Source: Planctomycetota bacterium
GTDB taxonomy: Bacteria > Planctomycetota > Brocadiia > SM23-32
Reading direction: 5' to 3'
Length of the DNA stretch: 7,408 nucleotides
Assembly: GCA_018400625.1 (NCBI GenBank)
Contig: JAGYMJ010000603.1
Coordinates: 1 to 7,408 of the forward strand
Part shown: in pieces, positions 1 through 6,400 of the stretch
Numbering within the stretch: position 1 is the stretch's first letter
Layout of the letters: every line of letters begins with the position of its first letter
The notes under the pieces: model-generated
Databases searched by the model: none
Told to the model about the DNA's origin: nothing
Seen by the model: the letters and a program-made list of their open reading frames with translations, nothing else
Position numbers and translations under genes: made by a program

Positions 1-728
1 GGCGGAATCCCCGCCACGATACCGGCGACATGTGTCCCGTGCCCGTGCGGGTCGAGCGGTCCCATGCCGGACATTGAAAAATCGACCGCCTCTTCAATTC
101 GCCCCTCGAAGGCCGGATGGTCCGCATCGATACCGGAGTCAAGCACAGCAACCCTTACGGAATCCAGAACGACCGCCCAATCATCCGGAATGGGTGAACC
201 GTGGTGCATCTGGCGCACCAACGATTCAACAGGACCGCGGGCCTCATGGCCTTGAGCCATTGGTGTGGGATGCGGAACCTGCACCGACCGGTCACCGTCT
301 CCGAGCAAATCCACCGGCTCCAGTTCGCCGACTTTATCGAGGATGCCAGGCAGGGGAGGGACTTCGACCAGGGCCGCTCCCACACTGGCGAGACAATCCA
401 CTTTTGCCCTGTCCGACAGCCGCAGTCCCATGCTGCTGAGTTCCTTTTGGATGGCCGGGACATCTTCGAGACTTTTCCCCATAACGATCAGGGAACTCCA
501 GCATTGCTCAGGAAGGTAGGAAGCCGCCAGCTTGAGCATGTCCCTGACCTCCTCCGCACTGCCCAGGCTCATGCCGGCCAGACGTTGGATCTGTTCCATA
601 GGCAGTGACTGGACGCCGCGCTCGGGCACCCGTGCCGTCGTTTGCATCCCGGAAGGATCGAGCCTCAGAGCCGCGCCGGCAAAGTGTTGATATTTTTCTT
701 TCAGACCGTGTTCAATATTGAAAGACAT
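1..728 (-). CDS. Subtilisin-like serine protease (peptidase S8), N-terminal part, cut by window edge
   Basis: 242 complete codons are visible and the frame is still open at base 1. The start is the ATG at 728-726, with GAGGAA at 742-737 eight bases upstream. Two of the three catalytic motifs of the subtilase family are present: [11 protein letters not shown] with the catalytic Asp at residue 197, and HGHGTHVAG with the catalytic His at 230. The Ser motif must lie outside the window. Residues 1-75 are mostly helical and polar, with no signal peptide, so the enzyme is probably cytoplasmic. Residues 79-142, from [20 protein letters not shown] to [18 protein letters not shown], have the beta-alpha-beta-beta-alpha-beta pattern of an I9-type prodomain, which in this family assists folding and blocks the active site until cleaved. 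A Gly/Pro/His-rich linker (143-185) joins it to the catalytic domain. The gene lies 40 bp after the acidic protein gene, probably in the same operon. The base composition is visibly more GC-rich than in the upstream genes. Family assignment is secure; the substrate is unknown. Confidence 0.93.
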   Translation of the reverse strand, partial: MSFNIEHGLKEKYQHFAGAALRLDPSGMQTTARVPERGVQSLPMEQIQRLAGMSLGSAEEVRDMLKLAASYLPEQCWSSLIVMGKSLEDVPAIQKELSSMGLRLSDRAKVDCLASVGAALVEVPPLPGILDKVGELEPVDLLGDGDRSVQVPHPTPMAQGHEARGPVESLVRQMHHGSPIPDDWAVVLDSVRVAVLDSGIDADHPAFEGRIEEAVDFSMSGMGPLDPHGHGTHVAGIVAGIP

Positions 729-768
729 ATTAAAAGTTCCTCGTTTACCAAAACTTAAAAACCCATAC

Positions 769-1419
769 TTACCAGAGTTCTAAATCAACGGAAGTTTCTA
801 CACTGAGCACATGGGGAGAGTTCAGTATCTCCTCAAGCTCGCCCAGGGTGGGTTCCAAAACAGCTATATAGCCCATATTGGGAATCGGCTTTTTTTTCTC
901 ACACCCCTCGAGGGCTCCGGGAAGGCCCGATGATATTTTCTTCGTATTTGCAGCCACCTCTTCATCGTCACCTCCTGTTCCCTCATCGTCCAGATCCTCG
1001 TTAGTTTGATCGTCTGTTATGTCCTCATTCGTTTCTACAACCGAAGGATTCAAACCGTCAACCACGGGTGGATCAATTTCCACGAGCATTTTTGGACAGC
1101 GCCCATTTTCTCCATTTTCAAGCGCCAGCGTTCTTAGCTCTTGCTGTTTTTTATCGTTCATTTTCAATTTTGGGTTCTCCAGGATACGTTGCAAAAATGC
1201 TTCTCTATCAGCATTTTTTTCTCCCGAGCTATTTTGATCGTCGCCTGTATTATTATAAGACGCACATTGTTCACTGTTTCTTTCACCTTTGGGAGGAATT
1301 TTCTTATTTAATGCTTCATTATGATCCGCCTTCACCCTATTTGAATCATCCGGTCCTTTATTGACCTGACCGTTTCCTTTTTCTCCGTGGTGATCAAATT
1401 CATTATTTTTATCGCACAT
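769..1419 (-). CDS. Acidic low-complexity protein with C-terminal I9 propeptide-like segment
   Basis: A 216-aa protein that I do not recognise as a named family. The start ATG (1419-1417) follows AGGGGG at 1429-1424. Residues 1-70 are very hydrophilic, rich in Asn, Asp, Lys and Gly, and probably disordered. Residues 71-105 ([15 protein letters not shown] onward) are predicted helical. Residues 112-155 contain a strongly acidic run of Asp/Glu with Thr/Asn. The tail, residues 182-216, is the only compact-looking part: [18 protein letters not shown] then [17 protein letters not shown]. This resembles the closing beta-alpha-beta part of an I9 inhibitor/propeptide, whose usual pattern is a strand, then a helix, then a 'P-x-V-x-x-V-E' strand. 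A tri-lysine (175-177) lies just before it. There is no signal peptide or membrane segment. It sits 26 bp after the DUF4384 gene and 40 bp before the subtilase, which suggests a trans-acting chaperone or inhibitor of that protease, or a substrate of one of the proteases. The gene call is firm; the function is inference. Confidence 0.85.
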   Translation of the reverse strand: MCDKNNEFDHHGEKGNGQVNKGPDDSNRVKADHNEALNKKIPPKGERNSEQCASYNNTGDDQNSSGEKNADREAFLQRILENPKLKMNDKKQQELRTLALENGENGRCPKMLVEIDPPVVDGLNPSVVETNEDITDDQTNEDLDDEGTGGDDEEVAANTKKISSGLPGALEGCEKKKPIPNMGYIAVLEPTLGELEEILNSPHVLSVETSVDLELW

Positions 1420-1445
1420 ATTGCCCCCTGAGATTTAAGGTTTTC

Positions 1446-3044
1446 TCAGACATGCTCTACCACCATCTCTTCCATAACCTTCCCATCCCCCATCAGTCCC
1501 TTGACCACACGTCGGTAGTCCTTGACCGCACCATGTGGCTGCAAGCCTGCCGAAGCGCTTTGTTCATAATCAACTGGATTGCACAGTCCCCGGGTACCTA
1601 TCGGCGCCGCCTCTTCCCGCAATCCCTCAACTCCCTCACTTTCAAGTACCTTCATTGGGTCTATGGGCTCAAGGCTGGCAAGCACAACAAATCGCTCATA
1701 TCCGGGTTCACGATCGAGACACCAGTATGGCAGGTCCGGCAGATGTTTGTTAACGCCAGGCCATGTTTCCGTTTGATTGGCGCGCTGGAAATTCTGTTTT
1801 TTGATACCCATCAGTTTATCGGCATCCGGCACCAGACACTGCCAGTCTGAACTTGAGTTCTGAAGCAGCACATAGACGTAAGCCTCGCGATTCACGGTTA
1901 AATTCAGATCCAGCATGGTTCCAGAAGGCAGTTTTTCATAGCTTCCCAACTGGGGTATGATTACTCCCGTCTCATTCAACGCACGCCAGGAGGCCATCAT
2001 TCCGAGGGGGTCTTCGGCCTCTGAAGTCCGGTCTTCCTGCATCGCCTGAAGCAACTGTTCGAGGCTTTCAACACGCTGTTCAAATGCACTGACAGCTTTC
2101 AGCTCTGCTTCAACGGCTCCGATTTTCTTTTCAACCAATTTTGCTTCTTTGTTTTTCTTATCCACTTCGGCCTGTTTTTCCTGTTTTTTCAAATCCGCCA
2201 GCTCTTTTTTAAGGCTTATAGAGGTGCGGATTTCTTCTTCCTTTTGCTGCCTGTGAAGCTCTGCGAGTTCCTTTTCCGTTTGCTGGCGGGCCTCCTGCAT
2301 TTCCCGTTCATGTTCGGCGGAGGATATAGCCATCTTAGCGGACTCTTCCCCCATTTTTTGCCCCACTTCCTGGCGACGGGCCTCTGCTTCCTTCTTTCGC
2401 TCCTGTTCCTTGTTAATACGCCTGTCTTCTTCCGGCGCTCCGGCATCCTGCACGATTATTGTGTCGGCGATGGCAAGGCCTGTTTTTTCGGCCATTTCCC
2501 GCACAAACTCTTGTCCGGAGGAGACCACCGAGAGTGATTCGCTTAACCTCTGAATAGCGGCAGCGGGTTCATATTCAACCCCGGCAAAGATTCTACGCAG
2601 CTCGGGGCCGGCCCCACCCGACAGACAGTCCGCTAAGGCGTCCTGGAAGGCGGACGGAGAGACGGCGGGCATTCTTTCAATAACCGGGTGCGGTTCGGAT
2701 GTATGGGTGAGAAACCTTAACGGGATAAAAAGGCTGACATATCCCTGACATCCGCCCGAGAACTGAACTTCAGAGATATGGGCATCAATGGAAAAATTTC
2801 TGTTGATACACAGCGCTCTGAATTCCTTTTTATTTTTAGGATAGACTTTTTTATCGAGTTCTTTTGAAACGCTATCATTCCCTCGCGCAGCCAGCAGCGA
2901 GATATCCCGGCCGACGCCGTAGAAAACTACCTGGGACGGCCTTGCGCTTATGCTGTAGGAACCGGCGGACAGGAGTCCCCCTTTGTTTTTTTCCGGCTCG
3001 AGGAAACTCATTTTAGGCTCTGCGGCCTTTATACTGAATTGCAT
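1446..3044 (-). CDS. SPFH-like / coiled-coil / DUF4384 protein
   Basis: A 532-aa protein in three parts. Residues about 20-200 look like an SPFH/Band-7 domain: an early GGLLSAGSYSISARPSQVVF, a middle GYVSLFIPLRF strand, and a late amphipathic stretch near GLAIADTIIVQD that runs straight into a charged helix, as in stomatins and flotillins. That assignment is tentative. Residues about 205-340 are a long Glu/Lys/Gln/Ala-rich coiled coil. Residues about 365-465 match the DUF4384 pattern: LPSGTMLDLNLTVNREAYVY, then VLLQNSSSDWQCLVPDAD, and a closing GYERFVVLASLEPID. DUF4384 is often fused to or encoded beside bacterial caspases, although its biochemical role is unknown. No transmembrane helix is evident; association with the membrane would come from the SPFH-like part. 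The ATG at 3044-3042 is backed by a perfect AGGAGG. It is 27 bp after the membrane-protein gene and 26 bp before the acidic-protein gene, consistent with one operon. It is likely a scaffold or adaptor for the locus. Confidence 0.88.
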   Translation of the reverse strand: MQFSIKAAEPKMSFLEPEKNKGGLLSAGSYSISARPSQVVFYGVGRDISLLAARGNDSVSKELDKKVYPKNKKEFRALCINRNFSIDAHISEVQFSGGCQGYVSLFIPLRFLTHTSEPHPVIERMPAVSPSAFQDALADCLSGGAGPELRRIFAGVEYEPAAAIQRLSESLSVVSSGQEFVREMAEKTGLAIADTIIVQDAGAPEEDRRINKEQERKKEAEARRQEVGQKMGEESAKMAISSAEHEREMQEARQQTEKELAELHRQQKEEEIRTSISLKKELADLKKQEKQAEVDKKNKEAKLVEKKIGAVEAELKAVSAFEQRVESLEQLLQAMQEDRTSEAEDPLGMMASWRALNETGVIIPQLGSYEKLPSGTMLDLNLTVNREAYVYVLLQNSSSDWQCLVPDADKLMGIKKQNFQRANQTETWPGVNKHLPDLPYWCLDREPGYERFVVLASLEPIDPMKVLESEGVEGLREEAAPIGTRGLCNPVDYEQSASAGLQPHGAVKDYRRVVKGLMGDGKVMEEMVVEHV

Positions 3045-3054
3045 GCGTTGACGT

Positions 3055-3060
3055 CCTCCT
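3055..3060 (-). promoter_or_regulatory. Strong Shine-Dalgarno site of the DUF4384 gene
   Basis: On the minus strand this reads AGGAGG, a perfect anti-16S match, ten bases before the ATG at 3044. It lies wholly in the 27-bp gap after the preceding gene, so this gene can be translated efficiently on its own and need not depend on translational coupling. Confidence 0.8.
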
Positions 3061-3071
3061 ATAGTGTTCGA

Positions 3072-3938
3072 TTAATTGTGCAGGGCACTTTTTATCATAC
3101 TCAAAACATACCAGTTATAGGTCAGGGAAATAGCGAAACATATCAAGAGCGCAAACCCCGCGAGCCACGTGCCGGCGTCCTGAATCAGAAATCCGTAAGC
3201 AACAGCGAGCGCGGTCAGGGTCAGTGAGACTAAAAGCATCAGCGTAGCGGCATTCGAGCGTCGGTTGAGTATTTTTTTGACCAGCGGGTAAATGACGAGC
3301 GGAAGGGCCATCATGGCCAGCAGCCAGAAAAAGACACGCGTCAGGAAGGAGACTCCGCCTATTGAAGTCCGCTCGTCTTCTCCCGGAACCGGCGCGGAAA
3401 CTCTCCCCCTTTTCGCAATCTCGAACTCCCTTCCGGCCAGATTTTCCCCAGAGACCACGTCAATCACGTTGAGTTCCACTGCCAGCCTTGCGCTTCCGCC
3501 CACATCGGAAAACTCGTTTATCCGTCCCCATATTGCATACTCGCTTCCTCTTTTTTCGCCCCTTTCCTTCGCCTCCATTTTACTGGCGGCCGTAGGCCGT
3601 TTCCAGTCGATCAACTTGAGAAATTTTTCCGTTAATGAATAATCCTGTAATTGAAACCGATCACTCTGCCACATGATCTGGCGCAGGGGATCAGAAATAA
3701 CGCCGAAATCATCTCCGCCAAGTGTCAGAAAAACGGTCTCACGACGATGATTTTCCAACTGCCTGGCCCATTCACTAACCTCATGGGTGAATTCTGACAC
3801 CATATTCTTCTGCCGCACGGTGAATTCGGGCTGAGTGGGTTTAACCACCTGATACGCTCCCCAAAAGACTGATGTGGCCAAAACCACCCAGACTGCTCCC
3901 GACCTATATAACCATTTAGCTGATTGCATAACGAACAT
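3072..3938 (-). CDS. Four-helix membrane protein with CsgG/LpoB-like extracytoplasmic domain
   Basis: A 288-aa protein, taking the ATG at 3938-3936 as start because GGAGG lies seven bases upstream. An upstream TTG at 3956 would place that site inside the coding region. One N-terminal membrane helix (about 14-32) is followed by a soluble domain (33-198) and three C-terminal helices (about 199-221, 229-252, 256-279). Positive residues before helix 1 (K8, R12) and between helices 2 and 3 (KKILNRRS) favour cytoplasmic N- and C-termini, with the soluble domain outside the membrane. Residues about 65-176, ending in SEYAIWGRINEF and LAVELNVIDVVSGE, follow the 'G-A-x-x-x-x-G-x-V ... liDv-x-tGe' pattern of the CsgG/LpoB/FlgO-like fold of envelope lipoproteins. 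This protein lacks the lipobox of those families. It opens the probable four-gene operon that ends in the subtilase. It could be an envelope sensor or the membrane anchor of the system; the role is inference. Confidence 0.85.
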   Translation of the reverse strand: MFVMQSAKWLYRSGAVWVVLATSVFWGAYQVVKPTQPEFTVRQKNMVSEFTHEVSEWARQLENHRRETVFLTLGGDDFGVISDPLRQIMWQSDRFQLQDYSLTEKFLKLIDWKRPTAASKMEAKERGEKRGSEYAIWGRINEFSDVGGSARLAVELNVIDVVSGENLAGREFEIAKRGRVSAPVPGEDERTSIGGVSFLTRVFFWLLAMMALPLVIYPLVKKILNRRSNAATLMLLVSLTLTALAVAYGFLIQDAGTWLAGFALLICFAISLTYNWYVLSMIKSALHN

Positions 3939-3945
3939 TTTTAGG

Positions 3946-3950
3946 CCTCC
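3946..3950 (-). promoter_or_regulatory. Shine-Dalgarno site that sets the start of the membrane-protein gene
   Basis: The minus strand reads GGAGG followed by CCTAAAA and then ATG. The seven-base spacing is ideal for the ATG at 3938. It argues against the in-frame TTG at 3956, which would lie upstream of this site and has no ribosome-binding site of its own that I can see. Confidence 0.7.
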
Positions 3951-4137
3951 GTACAAAACATGTCTTTTTTTCCGAAACCAATTAAACCCATCCGTTTTCC
4001 GCCGACACCGTTCTTATATGATATAGACGCTAACCCGCAGGGTTTTCTTACGGCAAAACTCAAAAAAGTAACATTATGCTTGGATTTGATTAATGCTTTC
4101 TTCACTGGAAATAACTCTTGCTCTATTGATCATCCAT

Positions 4138-4205
4138 TCCCCGAAGGGGATATTTCATTAAAGCCCAGGGTTGCGTCGGCGGTCGTTTGCGGGCGCTACC
4201 CTGGG
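4138..4205. repeat. Palindromic element: tight hairpin followed by a 12-bp imperfect inverted repeat
   Basis: TCCCC-GAA-GGGGA at 4138-4150 can form a tight five-pair stem with a three-base loop. Next to it, CCCAGGGTTGCG (4164-4175) and CGCTACCCTGGG (4194-4205) are complementary at 11 of 12 positions around an 18-base loop. A 'CCGAAGGGG' motif beside a 'CCCAGGG ... CCCTGGG' pair resembles interspersed noncoding elements that I recall from environmental planctomycete-like and related genomes. The recall is from general familiarity, not a search. No T-run follows on either strand, so it is not a classic terminator. Confidence 0.5.
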
Positions 4206-4340
4206 AAATCATTATCACTCACCACTTCTCTGAAAGAGATGTTTAACGTCCCGATAAAACAACGACGTAACGATAATTTAGCTACCAACAATCAAACTTT
4301 ATCAATTAAATGCCTTTGCTCATTACTTTATTCCTTACTT

Positions 4341-4366
4341 ATTCTCCGTGATCTTCGTGGTGTTAA
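4341..4366. repeat. Interspersed-repeat-like tail (CTCCGTGATCTTCGTGGTG)
   Basis: The stretch around TCTCCGTGATCTTCGTGGTG (minus strand CACCACGAAGATCACGGAGA) is an imperfect tandem of a short CCGTG/TCGTG-type unit. Near-identical wording occurs between genes in many environmental bacterial genomes. It lies about 15 bp beyond the stop of the truncated caspase, so it may mark the break point that removed the 3' half of that gene. Recognition is from pattern memory only. Confidence 0.35.
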
Positions 4367-4380
4367 ATGATTTTGCTCGC

Positions 4381-4716
4381 TTATATGACCATACAACTAT
4401 AGGGCGATTTTGTCGGAAAAGATACATCCATACGGATGCGCGAGTTGCTGGTCAGGAGGTGCGACCCGGCTGAAGAATGGATGCCGTGTCCGGCAAAGAA
4501 GAACAGAAACAGCTCACCGCTCCCGGCCCCTTCAAGCGCCTTCAGAATGCGGTTTCGCGAAGCGTCCGGCCCAAGCAGCGTCTCACACTCAAACCCGCAC
4601 CGCTCGGACAGAACATCGCCGAGCTCCGCGGCATCACACTCGGCATATTTCAATGCCGGTATGCCGCTGCCGGGTTTATATCCGTTTATACCGATAAGTA
4701 GTGCTTTTTTTTGCAT
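4381..4716 (-). pseudogene. Truncated caspase-like (peptidase C14) gene lacking the catalytic Cys half
   Basis: 111 codons from the ATG at 4716-4714, preceded by GGGGTAAC. Residues 1-85 are a clear caspase-fold N-terminal half: KKALLIGINGYKPG at the first strand, the 'ALKYAECDAAEL' helix, and LFLFFFAGHG with the catalytic His near residue 76. Caspase homologues continue for another 120 or more residues to a DxCxSG cysteine motif and a p10-like part. Here the frame diverges after about HLLTSNSR and stops at 4381, and no caspase continuation is visible in the other two minus-strand frames. Sequence similarity to the neighbouring complete caspase is limited to family motifs, so this is the remnant of a different caspase and not a recent duplicate. 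It ends close to the repeat-like region, consistent with deletion or insertion. A short regulatory decoy cannot be excluded, but pseudogene is the simpler reading. Confidence 0.75.
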
Positions 4717-4848
4717 GTTACCCCGCGCATCACAAATATAATAAAGGCATTGCTATCATCGGCATAATAATGAGCGGATTCTTATATGGTTGCATTACTT
4801 GCTCTATAACAATGTGTCGCTCAGCTCTGGACCCAAGAGAGCGAGTGT

Positions 4849-6312
4849 TTAATCTGCCGTTTTTTCCTCTCCCAATTCTTCCAACTCCCCATCGGCTGAT
4901 CTGGATCCCCATCTCTCCTTAGCAACCGAAAAAAGCTCCCGGGCCATATGCGTATCCTCGTAAGATAAAGCTTGCCGGGCCAGTTCCTTCGCCAGAGCGC
5001 TTGCCCTTCCCCTGTCAACAAACCACTTGCCAATATCAAGTACGAAACCAGCTCCCCGGTAATAGTTCCCTTTTTGTGCGCATTTTTCCCCGCATGCAAT
5101 ACGGTAATTATTCAACCAGAGCTTTCGTATATAAAAATAACTTCCAATAAAACATGCGAATATTACTCCGACCGACAAAGCCGCCAGTCTCCCCTCTAAT
5201 CCAAATTCTTCAGTTATTGCAAGTCCAGCTATCACACAAACAAAAAAAACAATTCCCATTACAACAACCCAGTTTACCTCACTATAAGGCCCCAGTCCTG
5301 TATCCCCACCGTTTTGTTTGGCCCATTTGGAAAAAGCCGGGATATCGAGCTCCGGAAGAGGATTCTGCCCCTTTTTAAAGATCTCAAGTTTCTCCTCCCT
5401 CTTTTTTTGGGATTTGCGCTCCGACTCGAATTTAGAATCAAGTTCGTTGATTCTTTTCTCTTTTTCACGAACCTTTCCCCAGCTATCTTCCACTTCCGTT
5501 TCCAATTTTTTTATCTGGTTTCTTGCAACCTTAAGTTGCTGCTCTTTTGAAAGCTCAAGCTGTCTCAAGGCAATCTGTCCTCTTGTCCGGCAAATCCTCA
5601 CCGGTTCCTGTGTTATTCGCCTGCTGCTGCTCCACTCCCTCACCTTACGGCGCGTCCACTCGTAAACCGCATCCAGCGTAATCACTCCTCGTTCATCGGG
5701 TGGTGTTTCTCCCTTTAGCGCCTGAGAGAGGTAGTAGGAAAACACGCCCTGATTCTGCTCCGGCCATTCGTAGGAAATTTGATCTTTGTCACAGCTTGCT
5801 ATCGTGTATATACCCTCTCCTTCGGCAAGTTCTTCCTTAAAATCTGCGCTCATCGTGGCTACGTCCCTGCCGGCCCCACTATGGCATGCATCGAGCACAA
5901 GCACTTTTTGAGCGGCGGCCGACCTTTCCATCTGCTCACGAACAGCCTTTACTGAGATTCCGGCTACCGGCAGAGAGTCGAGGGTCGTATCCTTCGGAGC
6001 GAGAAACGCCGTTCCTTCCAGTTCCCTGCCATGGCCGGCGAAATAGACAAAAACGAGATCGCCCTTTTCCGGATGTGACAGCCACGATGCAAGCCAGGAG
6101 TGGATATTGCCGTAGGTCGGCTTCCGATCCTCCGGCTGATCATCGGTAAGCACCAAAATGTTCTCTTCAGGAAATTCACAGGCCTCCACAAGCGTCTGCT
6201 TCATCAGCTTGACGTCCTGAACACAATAGTTCAGCGGACCGAGGCTTTCGTGGTAATCGTTTATGCCGATCAGGACGGCGTATTTGTTCACTATCGCACT
6301 GCTACTATCCAT
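4849..6312 (-). CDS. Membrane-anchored caspase-like protease (peptidase C14, metacaspase-type)
   Basis: A 487-aa protein. The caspase domain (about 8-250) has YAVLIGINDY at the first strand, VFVYFAGHG with catalytic His94, and VLVLDACHSG with catalytic Cys143, so both dyad residues are intact. The Asp just before the Cys (D141) belongs to the acidic S1 pocket that gives metacaspases and their bacterial relatives a preference for Lys/Arg at P1; classical caspases prefer Asp. GVFSYYLSQALKG (189-201) fits the p10-like part. Residues 252-312 form a Glu/Lys-rich coiled coil. Two hydrophobic helices (about 347-367 and 376-395) separated by a short loop form a membrane hairpin, leaving the protease and the helical tail (400-487, TPR-like in character) both in the cytoplasm. 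The start ATG at 6312 has only a weak ribosome-binding site. An overlapping nine-codon frame starts at 6320. It is probably an executioner or activating protease in a defence or cell-death pathway. Confidence 0.95.
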   Translation of the reverse strand: MDSSSAIVNKYAVLIGINDYHESLGPLNYCVQDVKLMKQTLVEACEFPEENILVLTDDQPEDRKPTYGNIHSWLASWLSHPEKGDLVFVYFAGHGRELEGTAFLAPKDTTLDSLPVAGISVKAVREQMERSAAAQKVLVLDACHSGAGRDVATMSADFKEELAEGEGIYTIASCDKDQISYEWPEQNQGVFSYYLSQALKGETPPDERGVITLDAVYEWTRRKVREWSSSRRITQEPVRICRTRGQIALRQLELSKEQQLKVARNQIKKLETEVEDSWGKVREKEKRINELDSKFESERKSQKKREEKLEIFKKGQNPLPELDIPAFSKWAKQNGGDTGLGPYSEVNWVVVMGIVFFVCVIAGLAITEEFGLEGRLAALSVGVIFACFIGSYFYIRKLWLNNYRIACGEKCAQKGNYYRGAGFVLDIGKWFVDRGRASALAKELARQALSYEDTHMARELFSVAKERWGSRSADGELEELGEEKTAD

Positions 6313-6361
6313 AGTTTCATTCTACCCAAATTTAATCTTTAACAACAAAAGCTTTTAATTT

Positions 6362-6375
6362 GCAAAACATTTTGC
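6362..6375. promoter_or_regulatory. Palindrome GCAAAACATTTTGC upstream of the caspase gene
   Basis: Perfect six-base arms around two central bases lie in the 88-bp AT-rich gap between the OB-fold gene and the caspase, about 50 bp before the caspase start. A second palindrome, AAAAGCTTTT (6347-6356), follows it. On the minus strand a weak TTGCAA / 17 bp / TTAAAG promoter-like pair (6365-6337) overlaps both. It could be an operator for separate control of the caspase, but chance is a real alternative in such AT-rich DNA. Confidence 0.25.
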
Positions 6376-6400
6376 GTGCAGCTCACAAATCTTCATCATT

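Larger units (their letters stand above)
3939..4380. other. 442-bp intergenic region with repeat-like debris and no convincing gene
   Basis: This stretch separates the truncated caspase from the four-gene operon. It is more AT-rich than the flanking genes. A plus-strand open frame of 136 codons (3960-4370) covers most of it but lacks a ribosome-binding site, has no recognisable domain, reads through a palindrome, and ends in the repeat-like tail, so I do not call it a gene. The promoter of the downstream operon should lie in here. An AT-rich stretch reading TATATCATATAAG on the minus strand (about 4016-4028) is a possible -10 area, without a good -35 partner. Confidence 0.6.

Noticed and set aside
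155..463. Minus-strand 102-codon frame
   Set aside because: It is out of frame with the subtilase, whose Asp and His motifs fix the correct reading frame across the same bases.
2216..2446. Arg/Lys-rich minus-strand 76-codon frame
   Set aside because: This is a frame-shifted reading of the Glu/Lys/Gln-rich coiled coil of the DUF4384 protein, and its basic character follows from that.
3072..3938. Gasdermin-like pore former, considered because bacterial gasdermins sit beside caspases
   Set aside because: The protein has four clear membrane helices and a CsgG/LpoB-like soluble domain, with no gasdermin-like N-terminal lipidation site or beta-rich pore domain.
3960..4370. Plus-strand open frame of 136 codons
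   Set aside because: It has no ribosome-binding site and no recognisable domain, runs through the palindromic element and ends in repeat-like sequence. It also overlies the likely promoter region of the minus-strand operon.
4816..4846. Inverted repeat TCGCT...AGCGA just past the caspase stop, considered as a terminator
   Set aside because: The stem has a three-base bulge and is not followed by a T-run in the minus-strand direction.
4701..4922. Plus-strand 73-codon frame with a hydrophobic stretch
   Set aside because: It overlaps the 3' end of the caspase in antisense and has no ribosome-binding site. The hydrophobic part comes from AT-rich intergenic DNA.
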